Part shown: in pieces, positions 10,392 to 20,941 of the stretch
Layout of the letters: each line of letters starts with the position of its first letter
How positions within the stretch are numbered: position 1 is the first letter of the stretch
NCBI GenBank assembly: GCA_038030265.1
Contig: CM075941.1
Location: 57,947,952-58,011,951 of the forward strand
DNA length: 64,000 nt
Source of the DNA: Corythucha ciliata
Lineage: Eukaryota; Arthropoda; Insecta; Hemiptera; Tingidae
Reading direction: 5' to 3'
The notes under the pieces: generated by a model
Databases searched by the model: none
Seen by the model: the letters and a program-made list of their open reading frames with translations, nothing else
Told to the model about the DNA's origin: nothing
Position numbers and translations under genes: made by a program

Positions 10392-10711
10392 CGAAAGCGG
10401 CTATAGAAATGACCATTTAAAAAAATCAACACCGGTGAAACGGCTGGGTCAATTGTGACAAAAGAAAATATGATTCGACGCAGAACTTGATGCGTCATAG
10501 AATGCGTCATTGAGGAGTTGCAAGCGAAAAACTGAAAAAAGTGCCGAAAATTAGCAGTTTTTCGCGATTTTCTCAACAGGCACAAGTAAATTTTGTTGGA
10601 TTTCTTCAGATTCGTGTTCCTCGCCCCAAAAAACATAGAAAAAAGTGAAAAAATCAAAGACGAGATTTTTGTCCACGTATGGTTTTTTTTTTATACGATT
10701 TGACTGGACTA
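10392..10711 (-). repeat. Right terminal inverted repeat of the XPG/CXC transposon
   Basis: Inverted copy of 1145-1480. The outer tip complements TAGTCCAGTCAAA; the right copy has an extra A/T run near the tip (10683-10694) that the left copy lacks. Confidence 0.85.
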
Positions 10712-11720
10712 ATAGCCAAGCCCACAAAATTGATTTCTCTGCGAGGGAAAATCCAAAAAATTGATTTATGGCTACACAAAAGCACCGAAATTGAATTTTC
10801 AAAAATACAATCACGTGAAATTGTTATTTTCAGGGACTAAAACCCCGCAAAATTAGTTATTTCTAGGTCTTTGGAGCGAGCCAAAACCGTGAAATTGGGT
10901 GTATTCCGACATAAATCCGCATGAATCGTACAGCTTGTGACTGCTGAGCCATCTTAAATTGAGTTTCTGAACGAGCCAACCCCGCGAATTTTGTTTTTTG
11001 AAGAGTGAAGCCCAGGAAAGTGTTCACGCCTAAACTAAAAATTTCACAGTACAACTTTTAAAATTCAAGTCATTACCCCCAAAAACTGGTGAATTCCGCC
11101 TAAAAATGGCGGGTTTAACCTAAAAGATCAAAAACGAATGATTTTAATTGCAATTAACAGGCCACTCAGTACTAAAAACTGCCGATTTTATCCTTCAATT
11201 GGCGATTTTAGTAAAAAAAAAAAACGTACAATTCCTGGCCAAAGCTGACAAGCCCTCCCCCTCCAAATGAAGATGGTACCGCAAAACTGGCGATTTTAAC
11301 CTAAAACTAAACTTTACTGTTCCATTTACACCCGAAACGACAATGTCCCCTCAAAATTAGATAATTTACTCTAAAACTGTCACACTTTAACTCAAGTTTT
11401 CCTCAAAACGGGTGATTTTAGGACATTCTGCCTTGAAAACAGGTGATTTCACACAAAAAAAAAGTGACAAATTCATCGCAAAAGTGACGATTTTATACCA
11501 AAACGGACGATTTCATGCCAAAGCTGACGTGTTGCCTCATAACTAATGACGTTAATACAAAACTGGTCATTTTACCCTAAAAAAAACTGACTGTTTTAAT
11601 TCCAAAACTTACCATTTCATCCCAAAGACGTTTCTAAACTGACGATTTTACCCTGAAACTTGCGGTTCCACCCAAAAAATATCACTTCACCTCGAAACTG
11701 AATATTTTACTTCAAAATTG
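10712..11720. repeat. Two adjoining degenerate tandem arrays
   Basis: 10712-11075 repeats units like GAGCCAAAACCGTGAAATTG. From about 11076 the unit changes to AAAACTGACGATTTTACCCC-like text with about 30-base spacing. Units are strongly diverged and of uneven length. Confidence 0.65.
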
Positions 11721-11984
11721 ACATTGATTTACTTTGTTGGGCACAGCTTTTCAGGGCACATAGAGTCAGTTTTGAAGATTTCAAGGCTTGAATAGCTATA
11801 ATTGTCATTTTTAGGGTGCACAGTCTTTCCAGTTAAAGAAGCGAATAGTACGTCCCAAGTCAAGGCGAGAACAGCCAGGTTGGCCATTTTCGGCGCTCCG
11901 AATGGTCTATTTTGCCATTATCAGGGCAGGAGTCACTTGTTCAGACATTTTTATAGCTTGATTCGTCAGGAAATCCATTTCTGA

Positions 11985-13783
11985 AGCACACAGCTATTGT
12001 ACTTTGCTTACGGTGGAATGCATTTTTGACTTCCTGGGACAGGTAAGCCACATGTTCAATGGTATTGCGGTACCGTCTGAAAGCTGCCTGCTTGTCTGAT
12101 AGAAGTTGCCGTTTTTCCAAGTACAGCTGCAGCCTCTCGAGGACCATTTTCTCGTATAACTTCGATAACATGCTTGTCCGAGCAATTGGTCTGTTACTCT
12201 CGGGGGTATTTTCACTTTTTCCTTTCTTTGCAATGGGGATTATGTCAGCCTTTCGCCACTCACTGGGAAGTCCTCTGATCCAGACCTTATTCATAAAAAC
12301 AAGGATCTTCTCCCTTGCCTTTGCCCCCAGGTGTTTGATAAACTCTGGCAGAATCCCATCAGATCCCGCACATTTCCTCTTGGGCGCGCTCTCGATGGCT
12401 CTCTCCAGTTCCGCGAGAGTGAACTCAGAATAGAAGAGGTTCATCTCAAGTTCATCCGGTTAAGAAGATGGCTGCCGGGTATGCAGCTTGCGTTTAGCTT
12501 TAGGGCGTGGGTTACTCACTTTGGCATAATGGGCGCAGAAGTGCCTAGCAATGTCCGCATATCGGGTGAGAGTTTTCCCAGACTGAGTGACCACAGGTTT
12601 GTTTTTGGGGGCTCCCGCCCGTTTCCCACAGAGTTCCGAGACGTACCGGTGGGCCTTCACTCCATCTTTCCTGTAATCCAGCTGCTCCATGAAAGTTCTT
12701 ACTGATCCTCGCTTGGACTGCAGGATCTCGTTCTTAAGCTTGGCGGCGGCAGCTTTTAGTTTCGTTTTGTTGTCTTGGGTAGGATGGGTTTCATACAGTG
12801 TGTCGGCAGCATTTTTTGCATCCCTCAATTTCCCTAATCTTTCATTCCAAAAGGGCTTTGCGTTTTTGAGCCCCGCGGAATAGAGTACATTGCGCTTCTC
12901 AGCACTGCAGTGCTCAGTTTGCGATAGCATGTATCAATGTTTCTGAAAGGTCGACACTACACAGCAATTCCTCGCATTTTACTGTAAACCGCTTCCAATC
13001 AGCCTTCTTTAGGTTCCACACTGCAGCTTTTGGTTGGGTATCCGCGCGCGATCCTCCCTTCCAGGCAATGTGCATCAATTTGTGTCCAATGACGCCGGGC
13101 GCCGGCCTCACATAGTGTTCCAGGCAATCCCTGAGTGCGGAGTGGGCCAGGATGAGATCCGGGTGACCAGTTCCCCCGTTGTACGCATGAAAAGTGGGCA
13201 CGCTTCCCTCGTTCTCAATCACCTCAACCGGGCTATCGTCAATGAATTCCTCAATGGCTCTGCCTACCGCTGTTGTCCTGCTATATCCCCATCTGCTGGA
13301 GGGGGCATTGAAATCGTCGTAGACAACTGTGTTGGATGTCCAAGCAGTTTCCAACCATCCAAGGTTGGGTACATTGGATGGAGGGTTGTACAGGATCACT
13401 ATTCGCCGGCGGCAGGCATCCATCCAGACATCCATTCCCACGGCTTCGAGGCCATCATTTGTGTCCGCCTCTTTCAACACGGTTAAGTCGGCTATTAAGG
13501 CCGTTTTCACGCCAACAAGAATTCCAGAGGCCACTCGCCTAGCTCTCGGTAGGGCAAAGATGCTGTATCCTGGTACCTGGTACGACTCCAGACGGTCTGT
13601 ACATGCTCCAGCTTCCACTACCCCGAAGATGTCGGCTTTGTTGGAGTGTATGATATTCGTCAGCTTGATAAACTTGTCTTGAGTTAAGCCTCCTGCGTTC
13701 CAGAAGATCATCTTCAGCAGGATGTTGTCCACGCTTTGATAAAGGCCATTGACATCAGACCTGTTTGGTTGTGGTCTGCACAT
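11985..13783 (-). pseudogene. Non-LTR retrotransposon fragment: endonuclease, linker and RT start
   Basis: Minus-strand remains of a LINE ORF2. ATG 13783 starts an apurinic-type endonuclease (IFWNAGGLTQDKF, VVEAGA, NPPSNVPNLGWLETAW, then GHPDLILAHS). A frameshift near 12914-12930 leads into the linker (AKPFWNERLGKLRDAKNAAD), and an in-frame TAA near 12460 precedes the RT start (CAGSDGILPEFIKHLG, WRKADIIPIAKKG, NRPIARTSMLSKLYEKMV). Homology stops near 11990, before RT motif A is complete, so most of the RT and everything after it are missing. One histidine/aspartate block reads VVYDDFNAPSS where GDFNAPS is usual. The fragment belongs to the same family as 39949-42169. Confidence 0.85.
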
Positions 13784-13904
13784 GGTGTCGCAATCGTTGT
13801 TTTACTGGGCCGATTTCTTGGGCGACACTGCTACCTCTTTTGACGTCAAACCGGGGGGCACCTGTACGTGTTTAATGACGAAATAGGCTTAGACAGCACT
13901 ATAC

Positions 13905-14246
13905 TTGTACGGAGGCGTGAGTAGCATAGCTTCCCCAAATTTAGTTTATTTGCGTTCAGATAGTGAATTAGCAGCATCCAGTTCTTTTCAAATAACTCCG
14001 CCGGAATTCTTCGATCTGCGAGAACCTTCGAAATGGTCGCGGTGGATTCGAAGATTTGAGTCGTTTCGTTGCGCGTCGGGACTCTCAGAAAGACGTGAAG
14101 TCCAGCAAATTAACATGTCTGTTACCCTTTGCTACCTCCTTTTTGAGAACATTGAAGGCAGGTCCATCTGGATGACGCGGCTCTCCCACCTTTTTCAGTT
14201 ACGGCGCCTTCCTCCTTACTTTACTTACCTTGCCCGTAAACGCTAA
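13905..14246 (+). pseudogene. Ty3/gypsy-type gag fragment
   Basis: A short plus-strand stretch contains FFDLREPSKWSRWIRRFESF, then RCASGLSERREVQQIN, a pattern I recognise from gag N-termini of gypsy-type elements in invertebrates. The resemblance fades after about 14150. No ATG, protease or RT is nearby, so it is a relic. Confidence 0.5.
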
Positions 14247-14259
14247 AGTTCATTTTTGT

Positions 14260-16159
14260 GTACGCGTTGCTAGGCTAGTAAACATTTCGTTGGTTGAAAT
14301 GCGAATAGCGTTAACGTTAGCGTTAGCGGAGCTGTTTGCAAAATCTCTCTATTAATCTATGGTCAAGATGCCACGTGCCGGTTAGAGACCCTTGGTAATT
14401 TTATTACTTTATTATAGTTTTTCCCGCTATTATCCACTTTAGTTTATTTTCATATAATATTTTTAATTTATGTATTATTCTTTAGCCATTCCTTTCGCAC
14501 TGGTGATTTATTGTTATTAAATTTAGCCTTCATGTATTCGTAAATTGTGTTATTGTTGAAAAAAAAGATGAAGGAGAGACTGGGAATGGCTTCTGCTGGG
14601 ATGAATGAAGTAAATTATTTCGTTGTTTTTGTCCAATACAAAAATATAGCCGCCACACCAAGGAGAATAATGAATGAACGTCAGAATGCGCAACTGGACA
14701 AACATTTTCGTGCGGAAAAGGGAATGTGGTTTTGTTCAAAGTTGAATATTGACCCTCGCTCCTATTACTTGAAACCTTGGGTGCCTGTGAAAATTGATTA
14801 AAAAAATGATAATACGCTATTTCCCAGAAAGAAACGCGATGAATTCACGTGGGCAGAGAGGTTCATTGTAATTTCCCATTTAAAAAAAATAGTAAAACCG
14901 ACATTTTTTCTGTATCCAGTCTTCAATGAATCGGCGAATGGCTCTGTTACAAAGTGCGTTGACGTGGTGGTGATGGTGGGGGGGGGGGGTGTAAACAATT
15001 GTGTTTCAGTAACAAAGGGCAATCGGTTTTATCCCTTTTGGAAAGAAGGATCCTTTCGAAGTGTAAAAAAAAAAAAAAAAAACATTTTTTGAAAGGAGGC
15101 GAATTAATAGCTTTCAAGCTAAGGACAATGCTCAATGCTTCTAACACCACCGAAGGAGAGAGGCAGTAAAGTTTCCGTTTTTAAAGTGCTACTCACCCCC
15201 TCGTTATCTCGCCCCCCCCCCTCACGACAACCAATTTTGCAAAACAGCCTTCCCATCCCACCACCCAGCCGACAGCTAGGCCTGCAGTCTTAATTGGCCA
15301 CTCTCTGTGATCATAGTCATTTGTCACTCAGCCATTAATTTTCGCCATTCATCGTTGATGTCTTCGAAAATGTTATATCTCTTCTTTATTCGTCGACCCG
15401 ACTTTTTAACCCTTCTATGTAACTAAACCAAAGTTTTTGAAAGACTGTCCCCTTTTCACCACAGTCACCCATTTTTATTTTATTTTATTTTTTTTTTTTT
15501 TCTCTCTTGTCTGCACCAAAACTTATGCTGCGTTTTATTACGGTGGATAATGAAGAAGTTGAATAGATGGAAAAAGTTGGTTTCTTTTTCTTCAAGTTTG
15601 AGGCGAAAAAAGACCTTTTTCGTACTATTCTAATCGTCGATATCTCGTTTATTGGGGGGGGGGGTTAAAAGTGACGAGTATTCACTCGTACTCTGTCCAG
15701 CTGATTGCGAGTGTGGCGTAAAAATTTACTTGTAACCTCTGAACACTAAAGTTTGAACGAGCGGGTATTGCTCGTACAGCCTGCGTGATAGCGGTGCTTT
15801 TCGAATGAACAGTCGCGGACGCAGTGGTGTAGGTAGGAATTTGTCCTACTTAAAATCTCGTTGTGGTGACGGGAGTGGGTATAATTTCACATTTTAGCCA
15901 TCATTCCACCCAGCCTGGTCACTCTTAAATCTATCGAACATCTTTCTGGCCCCATCCATAGCCTTGCCCGAGAACAAAATTACTATTAATCCCTGATTCA
16001 TCCAGACATTCCAGAATTTTCTTTTCGATAAATCGTTCCGTTATGGAATGAGTAGAGTAGAGGCTAATCTGCAAGTCTCATGAAGTTCTCCCGGATGCAG
16101 ATCCACGAAGTCGATGATACGAGTACAAAAGCAAACGCACACTTTTACCCAATTTAAGG

Positions 16160-16160
<1 letters not shown>
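14260..16160. other. AT-rich spacer with homopolymer and simple runs
   Basis: No gene recognised. Contains G runs (14980-14988, 15654-15664), A and T runs (15065-15080, 15488-15500) and scattered short open frames without known motifs. Confidence 0.5.

Positions 16161-16163
<3 letters not shown>

Positions 16164-16191
<28 letters not shown>
16164..16191 (-). repeat. (CT)n tail marking the LINE 3' end
   Basis: An uninterrupted GA dinucleotide run on the plus strand directly follows the LINE's ATAATAAATCT-like end (minus strand). It is best read as the element's 3' terminal repeat rather than an independent microsatellite. Confidence 0.7.
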
Positions 16192-16310
16192 TTTATTATG
16201 AGCACCTAAGTAGGTAACATAATCGTCAACAGAAACAATAAATTCAAATAAATTAAGTTAAAAACAGAGTTATGTTAACAATAACTTGAGCTTACGTGAC
16301 GAGATAATTA

Positions 16311-19157
16311 TCACAAGTTCCATATCACAAGCTTACCATCTTTATAACCCAAAATTTGGCTTAGGAACTCCTCGAAAGTATAAAAACTGTTTTCCACAAA
16401 AAAAATCTTCAACTTTGATCGGAAATTTTCAACATCCAGACTCACAAATTCAAGCGGAAGGGAATTGTAAAATTTAATGCCCCACCAATCAGCCCTACCC
16501 TGCGACTTGGCAAGCCTACAAAAGGGTGTGATTAATCTGCCACAATTCCGAGTAGGATAACTTTGAATGGCCAAATCTTTTCTGGACTTGTGTACATGAA
16601 GAAGGGAAATATACATATAAACCGATGGTAAAGTCATGATCTTCAGGTTACGAAAATCAATTTTACAGTCATCCCTATATTTTTTATTGCATATAATTCT
16701 AATGGCTTTGCGTTGGAGGGAAAAAATAGACTTAGCTCGCGAACTGTGTCCCCATGCAAGCAACCCATATGTGAGTGGCGAGTGAAACAATGCGAAATAC
16801 GTGCCTAAAAGCACCGAATTAGAAACAGAATGTTTCATACGCCTAAGAAGAAAAATTACTTTCGACAGGTTCCCAGACAAAAATGAACTATGCCGATCCC
16901 AAACGAGGCGGTCGTCGATATGCAAGCCCAAGAATTTAACGGAGCGTCTCTCGTCACCGATGGTGGATCTGAAGTCCATAAACTCGGTCTTTTCCCTATT
17001 TAGAGCAAGTAGGTTGGCTGAAAACCAGTCCTCAGCTCTATCCAACGCGGCCTCAGCTTTCTCATCCACTGACGTTAACGAGTCATTCTTCACCAAGAGG
17101 GTGGTGTCATCAGCAAATAAAACGCAGTGAGTGGATGGACTTAAAGCGGCTGGAAAATCATTGATGAAAATCAGAAACAGCACTGGCCCCAGAATAGACC
17201 CTTGAGGCAGACCATGCTGGACAAGGGACAAATCAGACACATCAGAACCAATTTTTACAGCTTGCTTTCGGTTCGAAAGAAATGATGCAACAAGGTTAAC
17301 AGCATCGGGTGAAAAGTTGTACCACTTTAATTTAGCTACAAGCACCTTATGTGACACGCTGTCAAAAGCTTTCTTGAGGTCAATGAAAATCCCCTTCACG
17401 TGCTCCTTCTGTTCGAAACCAGCCAGAACCTCATCAACAAGATCAACAATCGCCGCCGTCGTGCTTTTACCAGATCTAAAGCCGTACTGATGAGAGGATA
17501 AGAGACCCATATCTTCCAAGAAATCTACAATATTACTTTTCATTAATTTCTCCAAGATCTTGGAGAAAACTGGCAAAATACTTATAGGTCTGTAATTATT
17601 TGGGTCCAAACGATCGCCTCTCTTATATATAACTGAGACCAAAGACGTTTTAAGACACGTCGGAAAAAGACTAGCAGAAATACAACAATTCAACAAGTAC
17701 GTGAGTTCGGGAAGAATCTCATCGATAATGCCCGTTAGTATGGGAACGCTCAGGCCAAACCAATCAGGAGCTTTGCTGTTATTCAGTGACAAAACACATT
17801 GCTTCACCGCAAGCTCACTCACATGCTTAAAATCGAATGTCTTAAGAGGTTTATTACTTCGTTTGAAGTCAGCAAAATTACTAGTGCCAGGCTTGATATT
17901 ATTCAAAACATCCTGCTCGACAACTTTAGAAAAGTGAACATTGAATTCTGCGGCAGTTAGAGGCGGGTCTGGGTGACTCCTAGCTTTGTTCCTAAGATCA
18001 TTTACGAGATCCCAGGAGGCTTTCTGCCTATTGGAAGCGTTGTTTATTTTATTATCATTGTAGGCAATTTTAGCCGCTTGAACAGCCTTTTTATATTCTT
18101 TTCTTAAATTCCGTTTTAGACTCTTGAATGAATTATCGGCACAGCAATGGGACAGATTGCACACAATTTCGAGTTTTTTTCTCATTTCACACAACTCATT
18201 TGTATACCAACGGTTATCAGCCTTGTTTGACTTTCTCACCTTTACATTCTTTAAGGGAAAACAATCTTCAAAACAAGAGGAGACCGTGTTTACAAATAAA
18301 GCCCATCTTTCGTCCAGATCTAGGTCAGTGTTATAAACAAACCCCCAGTCTATTAAAGATAAACAACAACAAAGTGACTGTAAGCTCTCCAGGGTTAAAG
18401 GGCGAACTAATTTACTCTCACTCTTCAGCGATGGACTTGTGTTAATATAATCACGATCAATATTAATAATTTGAGCTCTATGGTCAGAAAAACCAGGATC
18501 AACGTTCAAAACATGACACCTATCGTTCGGAAAATTTGCGAAAACAGCATCAAGCAAGTTAGCCCCGCGAGTAGAACTCTCATTTTGTAATGAAAACCCG
18601 TACATTCTAAGAATATCCAACAAATCTTTCGCCCGTTTATCAGTTACCTTATTGAAGTGAACGTTGAAGTCACCGGTTATTAGAGTATCGCTACTTAACA
18701 CCTTTTGTAGCATTCTTTCAAAGCTATCCATAAATATATTAAATTCCCCATGAGGGGGCCTGTAAACAGTAACAATATTGGTCTTATGATGCACTAATCG
18801 TGTGGCTGACATCTCGCAGTGGTTCTCAACGGAATACATGTTGGCTTCAATGATGGGCAGAGCATCGACATTTTCCCGTACAAGAACCGCAGACCCACCA
18901 TGCTCAGAATGAACCCGTGAGAAAGCAGATGACAAGAAGAACCCTGGCAGCCGGAAGACATCGTAGAAACCCTCCTTCATCCACGTTTCACTTATTAGAA
19001 CGACGTCTGCAGTTATTTTGTTTTCGATGAAGAAACCATCAAGGAGATCAGCCTTACTCCTCAAAGAACAAATATTGTAGTGAAAACAAGTAAAATAAGG
19101 TGTCACTTCTTCACTGTGTGAATGCGTAAAAAGACGTTCATTCAATTCGTTAGGCAT
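16311..19157 (-). CDS. LINE ORF2: apurinic-type endonuclease and reverse transcriptase
   Basis: 948 residues from ATG 19157. The product nicks target DNA and copies element RNA at the nick. The endonuclease covers about residues 20-235: HYNICSLRSKADLL, ISETWM, VYRPPHG, TGDFNVHFNK and FSDHRAQI (catalytic Asp/His). RT motifs follow: YKRGDRLDPNNYRPISILP, FIDLKKAFDSVSHKVL (about 594), GLPQGSILGPVLFLIFIND and CVLFADDTTLL (about 682). The C-terminus has the usual YGLLAWGHS and LQRKAIRII blocks. The frame has no breaks, so it may be active. It starts 44 bases after the ORF1 stop. Confidence 0.95.
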   Translation of the reverse strand: MPNELNERLFTHSHSEEVTPYFTCFHYNICSLRSKADLLDGFFIENKITADVVLISETWMKEGFYDVFRLPGFFLSSAFSRVHSEHGGSAVLVRENVDALPIIEANMYSVENHCEMSATRLVHHKTNIVTVYRPPHGEFNIFMDSFERMLQKVLSSDTLITGDFNVHFNKVTDKRAKDLLDILRMYGFSLQNESSTRGANLLDAVFANFPNDRCHVLNVDPGFSDHRAQIINIDRDYINTSPSLKSESKLVRPLTLESLQSLCCCLSLIDWGFVYNTDLDLDERWALFVNTVSSCFEDCFPLKNVKVRKSNKADNRWYTNELCEMRKKLEIVCNLSHCCADNSFKSLKRNLRKEYKKAVQAAKIAYNDNKINNASNRQKASWDLVNDLRNKARSHPDPPLTAAEFNVHFSKVVEQDVLNNIKPGTSNFADFKRSNKPLKTFDFKHVSELAVKQCVLSLNNSKAPDWFGLSVPILTGIIDEILPELTYLLNCCISASLFPTCLKTSLVSVIYKRGDRLDPNNYRPISILPVFSKILEKLMKSNIVDFLEDMGLLSSHQYGFRSGKSTTAAIVDLVDEVLAGFEQKEHVKGIFIDLKKAFDSVSHKVLVAKLKWYNFSPDAVNLVASFLSNRKQAVKIGSDVSDLSLVQHGLPQGSILGPVLFLIFINDFPAALSPSTHCVLFADDTTLLVKNDSLTSVDEKAEAALDRAEDWFSANLLALNREKTEFMDFRSTIGDERRSVKFLGLHIDDRLVWDRHSSFLSGNLSKVIFLLRRMKHSVSNSVLLGTYFALFHSPLTYGLLAWGHSSRAKSIFSLQRKAIRIICNKKYRDDCKIDFRNLKIMTLPSVYMYISLLHVHKSRKDLAIQSYPTRNCGRLITPFCRLAKSQGRADWWGIKFYNSLPLEFVSLDVENFRSKLKIFFVENSFYTFEEFLSQILGYKDGKLVIWNL

Positions 19158-19201
19158 CTGTCGATCAACGAGACAATCGTCGTGAATAAAAAGCGAGTCT
19201 T

Positions 19202-20329
19202 TTATCCTAAAAAATGACTTCCTTGTGAATATTCACCGATTATACGATCAGAGTTCAGTGACCCATAAAAAAATTTAACAAAACAGCCCGCGGGCCAGGC
19301 CTGGTCGATAACGAGTTTGTTTATGTCCTCTTCAAAAACTTCAATATAAAAAGAGGAGTATGAACTGTGATTGGTTTTCAGCTGGCAACATCTAAAGTTC
19401 GTTACGGCCAGAGAGTTCAAATGAACTCCAAGCTCTACACAATTGGAATTCGGGTCAAGACGCGACACAAAAACTCGTTTCAATTTTTTTGTTTTCTTGT
19501 TCAAATCAAGCGGCACCGCTCTAATCGCTGTTCCTTCCCCAGTCCCAAGAACCACGCGGCCGGGCCTACGTGATTTTTCTTTACGTCCTGGGGGCGGCAG
19601 GAGGGGGACCGAAACAGGCAGGTCCTCAGCCACTATAGCGGTAGGGTCCTCGACTGGGACACCAACCGCAGCGTTCCGTCTTTTCCGGATAGGCCTGGAA
19701 GGGCCCTCCATTACCTTTAAATCCGAATCCTGTTGCTCGTCACCGTCACCAGATGGCAGAAGATTCATGTCCACCGCACCCAATGAAGTCGAAGACTCAA
19801 TTTTGCGAGAAGTTTCATAGACACTTCCACGAGCAGAGTCCGGTCTTTTAGCGAGGATGTGGTCAACAGCTGGCTGCCCGACAGGCTTATCCCCACAGTC
19901 GGCTACCGAAGTGTTCGGTGCTCTCTCACGACTAATACATTCACACAGAGTCATCATTTGCTGTTTTAACTTTCGGTTGTCATCAAATAAGACATCACAC
20001 TTCTTCGACAGCTCAAGGCAAGTTTTGCTCACTGTCTCAAGCTCAGTCACTACAATGCTGAGGAGTGAAGAAGACACAGCTGCATCATTATTCGTGTCAC
20101 ACGCAGACTTACCGTTGCCATAATCTTGTAACGCCTTATCACAAGCCGTGCAGAACCACTTGAGTTTTACTCGAATTTCGCGTATATCGTCAAGGTTTTT
20201 TATAGAAAGTCCAGCGCAACCACTGTGGAACAGCCCCGAACAACTTCCGTCACATTTAATAGCCCGGTCCGTACTTAAAAAAGGAGACAAACAACGAGCG
20301 CACAACGGGTTACTTTTCGTCGCCGCCAT
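19202..20329 (-). CDS. LINE ORF1 protein with PHD-like zinc finger
   Basis: 375 residues from ATG 20329 (MAATKSNPLCARC). The open frame runs further upstream, but that part lies in the BEL/Pao LTR, so the ATG at 20329 is chosen. An N-terminal Cys/His cluster (LCARC, KCDGSC, LFHSGCAGL, WFCTAC) fits a PHD-type finger known from ORF1 of CR1/Jockey-related LINEs. A Leu-rich stretch (CLELSKKCDVLFDDNRKLKQ) may be a coiled coil. The middle is polar and basic (RPIRKRRNA, GRKEKSRRPGR) and the C-terminus is folded-looking (KRVFVSRLDPNSNC). It probably coats element RNA. Confidence 0.85.
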   Translation of the reverse strand: MAATKSNPLCARCLSPFLSTDRAIKCDGSCSGLFHSGCAGLSIKNLDDIREIRVKLKWFCTACDKALQDYGNGKSACDTNNDAAVSSSLLSIVVTELETVSKTCLELSKKCDVLFDDNRKLKQQMMTLCECISRERAPNTSVADCGDKPVGQPAVDHILAKRPDSARGSVYETSRKIESSTSLGAVDMNLLPSGDGDEQQDSDLKVMEGPSRPIRKRRNAAVGVPVEDPTAIVAEDLPVSVPLLPPPGRKEKSRRPGRVVLGTGEGTAIRAVPLDLNKKTKKLKRVFVSRLDPNSNCVELGVHLNSLAVTNFRCCQLKTNHSSYSSFYIEVFEEDINKLVIDQAWPAGCFVKFFYGSLNSDRIIGEYSQGSHFLG

Positions 20330-20345
20330 CTTTTCAAGGCTAGTG

Positions 20346-20350
20346 GTGGC
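20346..20350. repeat. BEL/Pao target duplication, left copy
   Basis: GTGGC, repeated at 26486-26490. Confidence 0.8.
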
Positions 20351-20590
20351 TGATGACGCCTCATTTTGAAACAAAGCGCCATGTGGCGGCGCTCTCCTGC
20401 CAACGGCCTCTTCCTTGTTGATTGATAAAACCAAGATAAAACAATATTCGTTTCGTTCGTTTTGATATCGTTTAAATAAAAGTTGTGCCTCATGCGTTAA
20501 CCAGTTTTTTTGCGTTTTCTTACTTGTTCCAATAAATTAATAATAAGTTAGCATCACAGCAGAAATACAGTCCAACCTCAGGATCCCACA
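20351..20590 (+). repeat. BEL/Pao 5' LTR
   Basis: 240 bp, TGATGACGCC to GGATCCCACA. Identical to 26246-26485 except one base in AAATT(A/C)ATAATAAG. TTTAAATAAAAG and CAATAAAT are possible polyadenylation signals. Because the LINE is on the opposite strand, this LTR now lies upstream of LINE ORF1. Confidence 0.95.
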
Positions 20591-20941
20591 AAATGGTCCT
20601 ACCAGGCGGATTTAACCGCTTAATTGCTAAGTAGAATCGTATCATCGCACTCGGACTTCGTCTCAAGCCGTATCGTTCACGTTTTTCAACTCGAGCTGCT
20701 GCCAAATGCCAAAGGTATCGTTCCCTAATCCTTTACGCCTTCCAATTCCATTCGTCTGATTTCGTAACTTCCTGTCTTTCACTGAATCTTCGAATTAGAT
20801 CAGAATCCTTCACGTTGGGCTAGCACATTTTTCGATTATCGTTTTTCTCATTGATGGTTAGACTTAACTTATTAGCAATTAAATTTAGTTGTAGTCTATT
20901 ATAACACTTTTTTTTCGATTTCCTAGTTATATTTCGTTATC

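Larger units (their letters stand above)
1145..10711 (-). mobile_element. TIR DNA transposon encoding an XPG-like/CXC protein (Academ-like candidate)
   Basis: The unit is bounded by long terminal inverted repeats whose tips read TAGTCCAGTCAAA on the left and its complement on the right. Outside them lies ATA on both sides (1142-1144 and 10712-10714), a possible 3-bp target duplication; if the tips begin at GTCC the duplication is TA. Inside is one decayed minus-strand gene interrupted by a Penelope-like element. Without that insertion the transposon is about 5.4 kb. DNA transposons with an XPG-like nuclease and 3-4 bp duplications are known as the Academ superfamily; assignment to it is my inference from motifs, not a search. 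Both flanks are the same degenerate repeat, which fits a simple insertion. Stops and frameshifts show this copy is dead. Confidence 0.75.
16164..20350 (-). mobile_element. Intact-looking LINE (CR1/Jockey group), 5' leader cut by BEL/Pao
   Basis: Minus-strand element with ORF1 (PHD-like finger) and ORF2 (endonuclease plus RT), ending in a short AT-rich 3' UTR, AATAAAT, and a (CT)n tail (GA on the plus strand at 16164-16191). Such simple-repeat tails are typical of several CR1/Jockey-related lineages. The BEL/Pao element inserted 22 bases upstream of the ORF1 ATG, so the rest of the leader should continue beyond 26490. Confidence 0.88.

Noticed and set aside
9876..10406. 176-codon plus-strand open frame beside the transposase
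   Set aside because: Starts with a non-ATG codon on the antisense side, has no domain-like pattern and runs into the inverted repeat.
14980..16160. tRNA or rRNA genes in the spacer
   Set aside because: No cloverleaf-like arms with GGTTCGAATCC-type loops or rRNA-like text were recognised here or elsewhere.
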